Assembly (NCBI GenBank): GCA_051881315.1
Contig: JBJEPQ010000071.1
Location: 1-64,000 of the forward strand
Direction: 5' to 3'
DNA length: 64,000 nucleotides
From: CAG-488 sp051881315
GTDB taxonomy: Bacteria > Bacillota > Clostridia > Oscillospirales > Acutalibacteraceae
Below are positions 18,905-28,041 of the stretch, in pieces (position 1 is the first letter of the stretch; each line of letters starts with the position of its first letter). A program made the position numbers and the translations under genes. Below the pieces are notes generated by a model. The model saw only the letters and a program-made list of their open reading frames with translations. It ran no database searches and had not been told where the DNA came from.

Positions 18905-20278
18905 TTATATCGAAGCCTCAAACGCCGCTCTGATTGTTCTTGCGGGAATGATCTCAATAATATCTTTAATTTTCGCATTCAGATTTTTATAGTTGTGATA
19001 AGGAACGATACATCTTTTAAATCCGAGCCTTGCCGACTCCTTGATACGCTGTTCACAGCTTGAAACGGAACGTATCTCTCCGCCGAGACCTACCTCACCG
19101 AATGCGATAACATCATCACGGATCGGTGCATCCTTCAAGCTTGAGATCAGCGCAAGCGCAACCGAAAGATCGGACGCAGGCTCATCGAGCCTCAAGCCGC
19201 CGACAACGTTGATATAAATATCGCAGTTGCTCATAAAATATCCTGCACGTTTTTCAAGCACGGCGGCAAGCATTGCAAGCCTGTTGTAATCAAAACCGTT
19301 TGCCATTCTTCTCGGATTGCCGTAACCCGACGTGCTTACAAGTGCCTGTACCTCGGCAAGAATAGGTCTTGAACCCTCCATCAGACAGGCAACACAGGAG
19401 CCCGATGTGTTCTTAGGTCTGCCTGAAATCATCATTTCGGAGGGATTTTCCACCTCGGAAAGTCCGTTATCCTTCATCTCAAAAACGCCAATCTCATTGG
19501 TTGAGCCGTACCTGTTCTTAACCGCCCTGAGTATGCGATAGCACAGATGTCTTTCACCCTCGAAGTAAAGCACGGCGTCAACGATATGCTCAAGCACCTT
19601 AGGTCCTGCAATATTGCCGTCCTTGTTGACGTGACCGACAACTATCGTAGGTATATTCAGACTCTTTGAGGTCTGCATAAGGCAGTTTGTGCACTCTCTG
19701 ACCTGTGCGACGCTTCCGAGCGAGGAATTAAGCTCGGGCAAATTCATCGTCTGGATAGAGTCGATTATAACGAGATCGGGTTTTGCCGCTCTCATATGTT
19801 CGCTGACGATCGGCACGTCGGTTTCGCATAAAACGAAAAGATTTTCGGTGTTTACTCCGAGCCTGTCCGCCCTGAGCTTGATCTGATGCGCCGACTCCTC
19901 GCCCGAAACATAGAGTATCTTCAAGGTCTGACCGAGGTACTGGCAGATCTGCAAAAGCAAGGTAGATTTACCTATTCCGGGATCACCGCTGAGAAGGACA
20001 AGAGATCCTTTGACTATTCCTCCACCGAGGACACGGTCAAGCTCCTCAAGTCCTGTTTTGTGCCTGACCTCTCCGTCACAGGTTATATCGTTTATCATCT
20101 GAACATTGGCAGAGAAACCGCCCGCTGAATTTTTTGCGGCGGTTTTCGATTTTTCCGGGGCTTTGAAAACCTCGTCCATGGTATTCCATTCTCCGCATCC
20201 GGGACAGCAGCCAAACCACTTGGCGCTCTCATGTCCGCAGGAGGAACAAACGTATAAAGTTTTGGCTTTCGGTGCCAT
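18905..20278 (-). CDS. radA: DNA repair protein RadA
   Basis: RadA (Sms) is a RecA-like, DnaB-type helicase that promotes branch migration during recombination. The 457-aa protein has the N-terminal four-cysteine zinc finger (CSSCGHESAKWFGCCPGCGEW), Walker A GDPGIGKST, the RadA-specific KNRYGSTNEIG motif (canonical KNRFG with a conservative F-to-Y change), and a C-terminal Lon-like domain with GLRLDEPASDLSVALAL. Length is standard. Only 4 bp separate it from the upstream amidase gene, whose stop codon region (GGGTGATTAA) supplies the ribosome binding site. Confidence 0.97.
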   Translation of the reverse strand: MAPKAKTLYVCSSCGHESAKWFGCCPGCGEWNTMDEVFKAPEKSKTAAKNSAGGFSANVQMINDITCDGEVRHKTGLEELDRVLGGGIVKGSLVLLSGDPGIGKSTLLLQICQYLGQTLKILYVSGEESAHQIKLRADRLGVNTENLFVLCETDVPIVSEHMRAAKPDLVIIDSIQTMNLPELNSSLGSVAQVRECTNCLMQTSKSLNIPTIVVGHVNKDGNIAGPKVLEHIVDAVLYFEGERHLCYRILRAVKNRYGSTNEIGVFEMKDNGLSEVENPSEMMISGRPKNTSGSCVACLMEGSRPILAEVQALVSTSGYGNPRRMANGFDYNRLAMLAAVLEKRAGYFMSNCDIYINVVGGLRLDEPASDLSVALALISSLKDAPIRDDVIAFGEVGLGGEIRSVSSCEQRIKESARLGFKRCIVPYHNYKNLNAKIKDIIEIIPARTIRAAFEASI

Positions 20279-20282
20279 TTAA

Positions 20283-20999
20283 TCACCCATTCATCAAGTA
20301 TTTTAAAAGTCCGTCTGCGATCAGCATCGCAAGCTTCATTCTGTAGTTTTCATCATTCAAATTTTTGACGTCGTTGCTGTTTGAAACAAATCCGCACTCC
20401 ACCAAAACGGCAGGCAGTTCGGCATGATAAAGCAGGTAAATTCCCGATCCCGACTTTTTGACGATTCTGCTGTTATTGGGCTGTAAAACAGTTGTCACCG
20501 AGCTCTGAATCGCTTCGGCAAGGAGCTTGCTTTTTTCGTTGTTGCCCGAATAAAAGACCTGTGTTCCGTGCTGAGCAGGATCGGAAAATTTATTCTGGTG
20601 GACGCTGATAAAAACAGCGTCGGGATACTTCTGCATAATTGCAAAACGGTTGTGAATATCCGAAACCTTTCTTTTTCTCAGAGAGTCAAGTCCGTCGTCA
20701 CAAACCATTATATCACGGGTTCTTATCATAATTACATCAAATCCGTAGAATTTCAAAATCTTTTCAAGTTTCAAAGCAATGTCCAGATTGATATTCTTTT
20801 CAACAGTTCCGTCAATACCGACTGCGCCGCCGTCCTCGCCGCCGTGACCTGCATCAATAATAACGGTTTGCTGAAAGACAGGCTTTGCCATAGCAACATC
20901 GGCGGAAGAATTAGCCATGAATGTTAAGTAAAGCATTACGGATAATATAATAAGGAACGCTGTAATAACAGCAATTATCTGATAACGTTTCATCTTCAC
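20283..20999 (-). CDS. cwlD: CwlD-type N-acetylmuramoyl-L-alanine amidase
   Basis: An Amidase_3 zinc enzyme that removes the peptide from muramic acid in peptidoglycan. The 238-aa protein has an N-terminal membrane/signal segment (about 8-28) and the catalytic motifs TVIIDAGHGGEDGG, EKNINLDIALKL, FISVHQNKF and LVECGFVSN. The size and lack of extra wall-binding domains match CwlD, which forms muramic-delta-lactam in the spore cortex; SpoIIID elsewhere in the window makes a spore role plausible. A GTG at 20999 and an ATG at 20993 both lie within reach of GGGGTGA, so the start is uncertain by two codons. The family assignment is firm, the CwlD role less so. Confidence 0.83.
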   Translation of the reverse strand: MKMKRYQIIAVITAFLIILSVMLYLTFMANSSADVAMAKPVFQQTVIIDAGHGGEDGGAVGIDGTVEKNINLDIALKLEKILKFYGFDVIMIRTRDIMVCDDGLDSLRKRKVSDIHNRFAIMQKYPDAVFISVHQNKFSDPAQHGTQVFYSGNNEKSKLLAEAIQSSVTTVLQPNNSRIVKKSGSGIYLLYHAELPAVLVECGFVSNSNDVKNLNDENYRMKLAMLIADGLLKYLMNG

Positions 21000-21043
21000 A
21001 CAATCACCCCATACATAAAAAATATGCAGACGGTGAAAAGACT

Positions 21044-21394
21044 ATGAAAAAAACGGTAAATGTACTGCTCGGAATTTTGACCGGAGTAGTAAACATACTG
21101 ATCGGCTCATGCGGAGGAATAGTGGCTGTGGAGGCTCTGAAGCTCAGAGGAACGGATCAGACAAAATCCCATGCTACGGCAATAGCCGTAATTCTGCCGC
21201 TGACCGTGATAAGCGCCGCAGGATATCTTCTGAAAGGACAGGTCAAACTGAGCGACAGCTATGTCTATCTTATCCCCGGGCTTGTCGGCTCAATAATCGG
21301 AGCTTGGCTTCTGCCGAAGATTCCGAAAAAGGTTTTGAGCAAGGTTTTTTCAATTTTTATAATCTATGCAGGAATCAGGATGCTGATGAAATGA
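21044..21394 (+). CDS. Half-size TSUP (TauE/SafE) transporter, first subunit
   Basis: A 116-aa membrane protein with about four transmembrane helices (roughly 5-28, 42-62, 72-90, 97-113) and the loop GSCGGIVAVEALKLRG, matching one repeat of the TauE/SafE (TSUP) family. Full TSUP carriers are about 250 aa with two such repeats; here each repeat is a separate gene. The stop overlaps the ATG of the next gene as ATGA, so the halves are coupled and probably form a heterodimer. TSUP proteins export sulfite, sulfonates or other organosulfur anions; the substrate here is unknown. GGTGA precedes the ATG. Confidence 0.85.
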   Translation: MKKTVNVLLGILTGVVNILIGSCGGIVAVEALKLRGTDQTKSHATAIAVILPLTVISAAGYLLKGQVKLSDSYVYLIPGLVGSIIGAWLLPKIPKKVLSKVFSIFIIYAGIRMLMK

Positions 21395-21750
21395 TACTTG
21401 ACATTATCGCAGGAATTGTATCGGGGATACTCGGAGCAATGGGCTTCGGCGGCGGAGGTATATTGATCCTTTACCTCACGCTGTATAAGGATATGCCGCA
21501 GGTCGTATCTCAGGGAATAAATCTGCTGTTTTTCATTCCTTCGGCCGCCCTTGCTGTTATAATGCACGTCAAAAACAAGCTGATTGACAAAAAAGCGGCG
21601 TTGGCTTATATAGCATACGGTCTGATCGGCGTTGCTCTCGGTTATCTTCTGCTGAACAGACTTGACGACAAAACTTTAAGGACGATCTTCGCAGTTATGC
21701 TGATCGCCGTAGGAGCAAAGGAGCTTTTGTTTACAAAAAAGAAGGATTGA
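21391..21750 (+). CDS. Half-size TSUP (TauE/SafE) transporter, second subunit
   Basis: A 119-aa protein starting at the ATG inside the ATGA overlap. It begins MILDIIAGIVSGILGAMGFGGGG, the Gly-rich first helix typical of TSUP repeats, followed by about three more helices and a basic tail. It aligns by eye with the preceding gene at the level of fold (helix-loop with G-x-G-G, then QGINLLFFIP, then a GLIGVALGYLLLNRL helix). A longer reading of the same frame from 21109 would overlap the first gene almost fully and is not credible. Its stop abuts the stop of the convergent vanZ-like gene with no gap. Confidence 0.85.
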   Translation: MILDIIAGIVSGILGAMGFGGGGILILYLTLYKDMPQVVSQGINLLFFIPSAALAVIMHVKNKLIDKKAALAYIAYGLIGVALGYLLLNRLDDKTLRTIFAVMLIAVGAKELLFTKKKD

Positions 21751-22584
21751 TTATTCCTCAAGCTTAAAAGCCCTGTCCAAAAGCATTTTCAGCAAAGCTC
21801 CGATGTAAAAGCCGATCACATTCAAAAGAACATCGTCCACGTCGGGATGTCCCATTCCGAAATAATACTGCGATATTTCGATTGCAGAGCTTAAAAAAAT
21901 CGGCAGTAACGCAAGGATTATCTTTCGTTTTCCTCTTTTTAAGCTATGGAACAAAAGATAGCCGAGCGGAACGAAGATTGCAATGTTTCCGAAAAACAAA
22001 ATCATTAGCTCATAATCGAAATATCCCGAAAGAAACGTCCATTTAAAGGCTTCAAACAGACTGAGGTTTGGCTCTACCCTTTCTCCTCCCGGAATACGGC
22101 ATATGAAGAAGCAATAAACAAGAACAACAATATAAAATGCGGTGAAAGCAACCGATGAAACTGAATAAAACTTCTTGTACTGTTCAGTCAGGAAACGGTC
22201 TTTTTTGAAAAACACCTTAAAACGCTGATAAGCAATAACGACAATCATTACAATAAATATCATTCCGATGCTGTCGTAATAAAACATATATTCCCAAGCC
22301 GAGCTAAAGATCATAAAAGTGTTTTTTAAGATCATCTGACCGATCACGGCGCACAGCACCCAGAATGTCGCAGAAATGCAAATTGAATGTGAAAGGACAG
22401 TCATTCGTATCTTTAATAAATCGGCAATAACGGTAAAAATCAGCGAAATAAAAAATGTTAAAGCGATCTGAAAAGCAAGCTTACCCGTAAACTGCATACC
22501 GATATATGCGGAGAAGATCATAAACGCCGCTCCGTAGAGTTCAGATAATATAAGCTTTATGCTTTCGGAGGTTTTACTTTGCAT
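21751..22584 (-). CDS. VanZ-like membrane protein
   Basis: A 277-aa protein with about seven predicted membrane segments. The VanZ-like part is the C-terminal half, with NIAIFVPLGYLLFHSL and AIEISQYYFGMGHPDVDDVLLNVIGFYIGALL, a segment in which E-x-x-Q and D-(V/I)-(D)-D-x-x-x-N-x-x-G are the family's conserved residues. VanZ itself gives low-level teicoplanin resistance, but most homologues are uncharacterised envelope proteins. I chose the ATG at 22584, which has AGGAG eight bases upstream; an in-frame start at 22644 would run 71 bp into ruvX. It overlaps ruvX by 11 bp and ends the envelope gene series. Confidence 0.85.
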   Translation of the reverse strand: MQSKTSESIKLILSELYGAAFMIFSAYIGMQFTGKLAFQIALTFFISLIFTVIADLLKIRMTVLSHSICISATFWVLCAVIGQMILKNTFMIFSSAWEYMFYYDSIGMIFIVMIVVIAYQRFKVFFKKDRFLTEQYKKFYSVSSVAFTAFYIVVLVYCFFICRIPGGERVEPNLSLFEAFKWTFLSGYFDYELMILFFGNIAIFVPLGYLLFHSLKRGKRKIILALLPIFLSSAIEISQYYFGMGHPDVDDVLLNVIGFYIGALLKMLLDRAFKLEE

Positions 22585-22999
22585 TTTTGTTTCTCCTGTA
22601 ATCAAGATAATCCTGCAAAATAATGACAGCCGCAACTGCGTCAACTACGTTTTTTCTTTTTTTCCCTCTGACGTTGTTGTCCGATAAATACATATGAGCT
22701 GAAACGGTGGTCAGTCTCTCGTCCCAAAGTGCGGTTTCAACTCCCGTTTCGGCAGTTATTTTTTCGGCAAAGGTCTCGCATTTCTGCGCGCTCTCTCCTG
22801 CCGTCGAATCCATATTCTTGGGATAGCCGACAACAATCAGCTCAGGTTTGTGAACTTTTACAAGCTCCGAAATTCTTTCGAGCACCTTTGGCTCGTAGCT
22901 CTGTTTGATAACCTCAACAGGGTGAGCCAAACTTTCAAGGCGGTCGCATATTGCTATGCCCGTCCTCGCATCACCGTAATCGACAGACATAATAACCAT
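22574..22999 (-). CDS. ruvX: Putative pre-16S rRNA nuclease YqgF/RuvX
   Basis: A 141-aa RNase H-fold protein of the YqgF family, which trims the 5' end of 16S rRNA and was earlier called a Holliday-junction resolvase. Visible features are the first catalytic Asp in MSVDYGDARTGIAICD, the VVGYPKNMDSTAGESA motif and WDERLTTVSAHMYL, with the last Asp in VVDAVAAVIILQDYL. GGAGG stands 7 bases before the ATG at 22999. It follows the penicillin-binding protein gene by 28 bp. Confidence 0.95.
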   Translation of the reverse strand: MVIMSVDYGDARTGIAICDRLESLAHPVEVIKQSYEPKVLERISELVKVHKPELIVVGYPKNMDSTAGESAQKCETFAEKITAETGVETALWDERLTTVSAHMYLSDNNVRGKKRKNVVDAVAAVIILQDYLDYRRNKNAK

Positions 23000-23027
23000 G
23001 CAACCGCCTCCGTATTATTTTCTTATT

Positions 23028-25265
23028 TTAATCATCCGTGTCTGTGTCAGTATCCGTATCGTTATCCGGCTGAGCAGGTGCGGAAGTAGCAGGAGCTTCT
23101 GCTTTTGTGGGTTTTTCGTCTCTGTCATTATCATCATCATCGGACGAGGAATAATAATGACCTGTGCAGTAGTCGGGAACGTTGTCCTTCTTATACCAGC
23201 CGGTAGCCGTTGAATAACAGCTTGAGGAAGCCAGCTTACCTGTATCGGTACAATAGGTCTTTTCAACTGCGCCGTCAAGATCCTCAAATTCCTTGTCGGG
23301 AAGATCCTCGTGTATTGCATCAAATACAGTCTTGTGAACAGCACCGGCAGGGTTACCCCATGTGTATATGGTTTCAGGGATATCGTAACCGTACCAGACT
23401 GCCGCAACATAATACGGCGTGCCGCCGACAAACCACTTATCGTTGTTATCATCGGTAGTACCTGTTTTTGCAAAGGTATCAAAGCCGCTTGTCTTATAGC
23501 TTGAACCTGTACCGTAGTAGCTTGTGGTAACTGTCATAAGCAGATGTCTCATAACCTCTGCCGTTCCCGTTGAAATAATCTGTTCACCCTTATTATTTCT
23601 GTTGTCGATAAGGATTTTACCGTTAGCGTCCTCAATGTAATAGAACGAATACGGCTTGTAATAGTATCCGCCGTTTCCGAACGCCGCATAAGCGGCAGTC
23701 ATTTCAAGTGAGGTCGTGCCGTAGGTCATTGATCCGATAGACATAGGAGCCGCGCTCTTATCGGATTCCTCAACGGCGGTTGTGATATGATATTTATTTA
23801 CAAGGAAATCGTATGCGGTGTCAATACCGATCATATTGATGATAATTCTTGCAGGAATAGTGTTCAAAGATCTTGCAAGAGCGTTCTGAACCGTAACGTT
23901 AGCACCTGAGCCGTAGTCGCCCGAAGCGTTTCGTGTTCTCCAGCCGCCGTAAGAAACCGACGAATCAAGAAGATATGACGACCATGTGATCTCATTAAGC
24001 TCAATAGCAGGGCTGTATGAGGTAAGCGGCTTGATCGAAGATCCGGGTGATCTCGGAGATGAGCTTGCTCGGTTGAGAACTCGGTTGCCCTCCTTAACGC
24101 CTGCCTGACCGACGATAGCAACAACTCTGCCCTTGTAGTCCATTATGGTAATTGCGGACTGGGCATTTTTATTATCCTCGAAGCCCTTTCTGTTGACATA
24201 GATATCCTCTGTTGTTTTCTGAACATCAAGATCGACCGCAGTATATATCCTAAGTCCGCCGCCGTAAATAGCGTCACGGGCTTCATTGTAGGAATATCCG
24301 AGGTCACTCTGAAGTCTGTCGATAACATCGTCTATAACAAAGTCAACATAAAAACTCTGAAACTCGGATGAAGCCTTGGCATTCTTCTCGTTCTCACGTC
24401 TTTCAAGCTCAGCCTCGCTCGGAACATAGTCGTCGTCCGTAGTATAAATCAGGTCAAAGTTGACGGCTTCTTCATATTCCTCTTTTGTGATCTTGCCCTG
24501 GTCGAGCATTTCACCGAGACAGTAGAGCTGTCTTTTTCTGTTATTCTGGGGATTGTTGATTGGATCGTAGGAATATGGCATCTGAGTGATTGAGGCAATA
24601 ACGGCACACTCGGAAATATTCAGCTCATCAACCGATTTGCCGAAATAAGTTTCCGCCGCTGTTTCAACGCCGTAACAGCCCTGTCCGAGATAGATCGTGT
24701 TAAGATAAGCTTCAAGTATCTCGTCCTTGGAGAAATTCTTTTCAAGATTGAGTGCGGAAAGAATTTCATTGAACTTACGGACATAGGTTACCTGATTATT
24801 ACCCGTAACGTTTTTAACGAGCTGCTGGGTAATTGTTGAACCGCCCTGATCGTTCTGCTTGATAAAAACGCCGATCGTTCTGATCCAGTCAACGCCGTGG
24901 TGATTTTGAAATCTCTTGTCCTCAAGGGCAATGAAAGCGTCCTTCATCTGCTTAGGGATCTTGTCAAAATCAACCCAGATACGGTTTTCCTCACCGTGCA
25001 GACGCAGAACCTCTATCTGTTTTCCCGAAGAATCCTCGGCATAGAGGAACGATGTCTGATTCTGATTGTTTCTTGCGCTCTCAAGATTGATTACGGGATC
25101 GCCGGCAACAACCGTGACTGCGTTGATAAAAACGTAGCCGACACAGATTATGAGAGTAAAGCCGAAGATAGCGAGCAATGAAATAAAGAAAGCGCCTGCG
25201 TTTGATAAATTATTCAGTCGGTTTCTTTTTTTCTTTTTTGCTGCGCCTGATCCTTTTTGCGGCAT
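23028..25265 (-). CDS. Class A penicillin-binding protein (PBP1A/2A family)
   Basis: A bifunctional peptidoglycan synthase: glycosyltransferase plus DD-transpeptidase, acting outside the membrane. The 745-aa protein has a Lys/Arg-rich cytoplasmic start, one membrane helix (about 24-50), the GT51 domain with EDKRF (115-119), GGSTITQQLVKN (141-152) and LNTIYLGQGCYG, then a transpeptidase domain with SSIK (S409-K412), SLN and KTGTT. The C-terminus is a low-complexity Asp/Thr/Lys/Pro tail ending in DTDTDTDD, after a Cys-containing segment (YCTDTGKLASSSCYS). GGAGGTAATTAT precedes the ATG. It follows murE by 40 bp within the wall-synthesis series. Confidence 0.95.
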   Translation of the reverse strand: MPQKGSGAAKKKKRNRLNNLSNAGAFFISLLAIFGFTLIICVGYVFINAVTVVAGDPVINLESARNNQNQTSFLYAEDSSGKQIEVLRLHGEENRIWVDFDKIPKQMKDAFIALEDKRFQNHHGVDWIRTIGVFIKQNDQGGSTITQQLVKNVTGNNQVTYVRKFNEILSALNLEKNFSKDEILEAYLNTIYLGQGCYGVETAAETYFGKSVDELNISECAVIASITQMPYSYDPINNPQNNRKRQLYCLGEMLDQGKITKEEYEEAVNFDLIYTTDDDYVPSEAELERRENEKNAKASSEFQSFYVDFVIDDVIDRLQSDLGYSYNEARDAIYGGGLRIYTAVDLDVQKTTEDIYVNRKGFEDNKNAQSAITIMDYKGRVVAIVGQAGVKEGNRVLNRASSSPRSPGSSIKPLTSYSPAIELNEITWSSYLLDSSVSYGGWRTRNASGDYGSGANVTVQNALARSLNTIPARIIINMIGIDTAYDFLVNKYHITTAVEESDKSAAPMSIGSMTYGTTSLEMTAAYAAFGNGGYYYKPYSFYYIEDANGKILIDNRNNKGEQIISTGTAEVMRHLLMTVTTSYYGTGSSYKTSGFDTFAKTGTTDDNNDKWFVGGTPYYVAAVWYGYDIPETIYTWGNPAGAVHKTVFDAIHEDLPDKEFEDLDGAVEKTYCTDTGKLASSSCYSTATGWYKKDNVPDYCTGHYYSSSDDDDNDRDEKPTKAEAPATSAPAQPDNDTDTDTDTDD

Positions 25266-25305
25266 ATAATTACCTCCTTGAATTTACACTGAAAAAAGAA
25301 TTGTT

Positions 25306-26766
25306 TTACTTAGATATACTGTCAATGTATTTTTGAACTTCTTCATGCTCGGAATAGGGAACCTTTCCGTTCTTTGTCTTCATAAATGTTTCGTTTCCCT
25401 TACCTGCAAGAACAAGTATATCGCCTTTTTCAAGATGTGAAAGAGCGTAACGAATCGCTTCTTTTCTGTCTTCGATAATAATATATTTTCCTCCGACCTG
25501 TCTGATATAACCGGCAATTTCCTCGGCAATCTCAGTCGGATCCTCATTTCCCGGATCCTCGGAGGTCAATATGGACAGATCCGCTTCCTTGCCCGTTACA
25601 GTACCAAGCTCACTGCGGCGTATCTGATTTTTTTCGCCTATTGCGCCGTAAAGAACTATAAGCCTGTTGTGCGGATATGTTTTAAGTGTGGATAAAAGAC
25701 TGTGCATACTCAGTCCGTTGTGTGCAAAATCTATAATAACATCATAGTCGTCGTTTACACGGACAATTTCAGTCCTGCCGATCACCTTGAAATCTCTGAG
25801 ACTGTCAACGTGATTCTTTATATCAAAGCCGAATGTTTTGCAAACAGCAACGGCGGCAAGAACGTTATAAACATTGAAATAACCGGGTACCGGAACTTCA
25901 ATATGAATTGTTTCGTCTTTTCCTATGCAGTCAAAAGTTAATCCGAAAAAATCCTTGCTTCTGAACTGAGTAACGTTCTCGGCGGTAAAATCGGCATTTG
26001 AAAGACCGAAGGTTACCTTTTCACCGTTGAAGCCCTCCAGCATATCTTCGGAAGCAGGATCGTCTGAATTGACGACTGCATACCTGCAATATTTGAAAAG
26101 GAGCTTTTTGCTTTGAGCATAGTCCTCAAAGGTCGGATGCTCAACTGTACCGATGTGATCCGGAGAAAGATTTGTGAAAACTCCGACATCAAATTCTATG
26201 GCGTCGGTGCGGTGCATTTTCAGTCCGAGAGAGGAAGCCTCCATAACGCAGAACCGACAGCCGGCGTCTACCATACGTCTGAAAATCTTATGAAGCTCAT
26301 AGCTTTCGGGAGTAGTATTAAGCGTATCTATAACGGTATCTCCGAATATTGCGCCGACCGTTCCGATCAGTCCGCAAGTCTCTCCGCACGCTTCGATCAA
26401 GATTTTGATAAGATGGGCGGTAGTCGTCTTGCCCTTTGTTCCCGTAATTCCGATAATCGTCAGGCTGTCGCAGGGATTGCCGAAAAAATTTGAGGAAACG
26501 GCCGCAAGAGTATGGCGGGTGTCAGGAGTGACGATTTGAACACAGTCGCTCGGAAGATCGAGCTTTCTCTGAGTAAAAATACATCTGCAGCCTTGGTTGT
26601 AAGCGCTGAGGGCATAGCTGTGTCCGTCTGAAACCGTACCGACAAGACAGACAAAACACTTTCCTTCACCGGCATTTTTTGAATTATATGTAACATCCTT
26701 AATATCAAAATCAATAAAATTATCACACTGATATTCAATACCGCTCAGAATATTACTTAAAAGCAT
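25306..26766 (-). CDS. murE: MurE family UDP-MurNAc-tripeptide synthetase
   Basis: MurE ligates the third residue of the stem peptide to UDP-MurNAc-L-Ala-D-Glu. The 486-aa protein has the N-terminal substrate domain, the ATP site GITGTKGKTTTAHLI, the TPES and NLSPDHIGTVEHPTFEDYAQSK motifs, and the C-terminal domain with IDFAHNGLSMHSLL and LAGKGNET. The specificity motif expected as DNPR in diaminopimelate-adding enzymes reads EDPG here (near 25,540-25,566), so the amino acid added may be lysine or another residue; this is inference. GGAGG lies five bases before the ATG. A second, canonical MurE elsewhere in the genome cannot be excluded. Confidence 0.88.
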   Translation of the reverse strand: MLLSNILSGIEYQCDNFIDFDIKDVTYNSKNAGEGKCFVCLVGTVSDGHSYALSAYNQGCRCIFTQRKLDLPSDCVQIVTPDTRHTLAAVSSNFFGNPCDSLTIIGITGTKGKTTTAHLIKILIEACGETCGLIGTVGAIFGDTVIDTLNTTPESYELHKIFRRMVDAGCRFCVMEASSLGLKMHRTDAIEFDVGVFTNLSPDHIGTVEHPTFEDYAQSKKLLFKYCRYAVVNSDDPASEDMLEGFNGEKVTFGLSNADFTAENVTQFRSKDFFGLTFDCIGKDETIHIEVPVPGYFNVYNVLAAVAVCKTFGFDIKNHVDSLRDFKVIGRTEIVRVNDDYDVIIDFAHNGLSMHSLLSTLKTYPHNRLIVLYGAIGEKNQIRRSELGTVTGKEADLSILTSEDPGNEDPTEIAEEIAGYIRQVGGKYIIIEDRKEAIRYALSHLEKGDILVLAGKGNETFMKTKNGKVPYSEHEEVQKYIDSISK

Positions 26767-26797
26767 AAAAGCCTCCGATATAAATTAAACAAGTGGT

Positions 26798-28033
26798 TCA
26801 GACAGCCTTCCTTATCAGCGCATCTGCGGGAATATCCCTCTCGCTTTCAAAGCTGACCGTCATCATCGGGTGAGGTGCTTTTTCAATTTTCTCTCCCTTT
26901 TCATCTCTGAGATCCTTTACGGTGATCTCATACGGCTCAACTCCCCTTTGGAGAACTTCGAGCCTTTCTCCGTCAAAAAATCTGTTTCTCTGACGGCAGA
27001 ACGTCCTTCCGTTTTCGGAATACAGAACCTCTGCCATAACGCTCCAGTCTCTTTTATATCCGCCGTCATAATAAATCTGCGCATTGTCCCTCGGATGTCC
27101 GAAATAGAAACCGGTGCAATACTCTCTTGTGCTGATTTTATACATCTCGTCAACAACCCATTTTTCGGGCTTATAGCTGTCGGTCGGATTTTTGAGATAT
27201 CCGTCGATAGCCTGACGGTATGCGTTTGTGATAACCGAAGTGTAGTAAGCGGATTTTGCTCTTCCCTCGATCTTAAAACTTGAAATACCTGCCTTAACCA
27301 TCTCGGGAATATGCTCTATCATACACATATCCTTGGAATTGAAAATATATGTGCCGTTTTCGTCCTCATCAACGGGAAAATATTCGCCCTCACGGGTTTT
27401 CTCCATAAGGCTGTACTGCCAACGGCAGGGCTGGGCACATTCGCCCCTGTTGGAATCGCGGTCAACAAGATAGTTCGACAAAAGGCACCTGCCGGAAAAA
27501 GAAACGCACATTGCGCCGTGGACGAAACATTCAATTTCAAGCTCCTTGGGAGTCTTGGCTCTAAGAGTTGCAATATCCTCAAGCGAAAGCTCCCTTGCGG
27601 TAACAACCCTCGATGCGCCCATGTTATACCACTCTGTCGCCGAAGCGTAGTTGGTAATACCGGCCTGAGTCGAAATATGAATATCCACGTTCGGCGTATA
27701 TTTTTTTGCAAGAGTCATAACTCCGAGATCGGAGATAATGAATGCGTCAACTCCCGTTTCGGCATAAGCCATCAGAAAATCGGGAAGCTCATCAATCTCA
27801 TCGTTTCTCGGAACGGTGTTGCAGGTCAAATAAACCTTTACTCCCTTTTTATGTGCGGCGTCTACTGCTTTTTTCAACTCGCTCTGAGTGAAGTTTGCGG
27901 GAGCGGCACGCATTGAGAATGCCGATCCGCCGACATAGATCGCATCGGCTCCGAAATACAGAGCACGCTCAAATCTTTCCATATCGCCTGCCGGAGAAAG
28001 TAGCTCCGGCACGACTGTTTTAATATTACTCAT
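26798..28033 (-). CDS. Peptidase U32 family protein (TrhP-like)
   Basis: The 411-aa protein has the U32 hallmarks: ELLSPAGDMERFERALYFGADAIYVGG at the start, the CFVHGAMCVSFSGRCLLSNY cysteine motif, GECAQPCRWQY and SFKIEGRAKSAYYTS. Despite the family name, close relatives (TrhP, Bacillus YrrN/YrrO) take part in prephenate-dependent 5-hydroxylation of U34 in tRNA and probably carry an iron-sulfur cluster on the conserved cysteines. Length matches the single-module type. It starts 8 bp after mltG ends, with AAGGAT upstream, and so is part of the same transcription unit. Protease activity is not implied. Confidence 0.9.
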   Translation of the reverse strand: MSNIKTVVPELLSPAGDMERFERALYFGADAIYVGGSAFSMRAAPANFTQSELKKAVDAAHKKGVKVYLTCNTVPRNDEIDELPDFLMAYAETGVDAFIISDLGVMTLAKKYTPNVDIHISTQAGITNYASATEWYNMGASRVVTARELSLEDIATLRAKTPKELEIECFVHGAMCVSFSGRCLLSNYLVDRDSNRGECAQPCRWQYSLMEKTREGEYFPVDEDENGTYIFNSKDMCMIEHIPEMVKAGISSFKIEGRAKSAYYTSVITNAYRQAIDGYLKNPTDSYKPEKWVVDEMYKISTREYCTGFYFGHPRDNAQIYYDGGYKRDWSVMAEVLYSENGRTFCRQRNRFFDGERLEVLQRGVEPYEITVKDLRDEKGEKIEKAPHPMMTVSFESERDIPADALIRKAV

Positions 28034-28041
28034 AATTATCC

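Noticed and set aside
21109..21750. A single 213-codon gene in place of two half-size TSUP genes
   Set aside because: Its first 94 codons are out of frame with the real first gene and read as hydrophilic nonsense; membrane-protein sequence begins exactly at the ATG 21,391.
23030..23095. Repeated GTCTGTATC-like bases at the end of the PBP gene as a phase-variation tract
   Set aside because: They encode the Asp/Thr tail in frame, the units are imperfect, and length changes would alter only the last residues.
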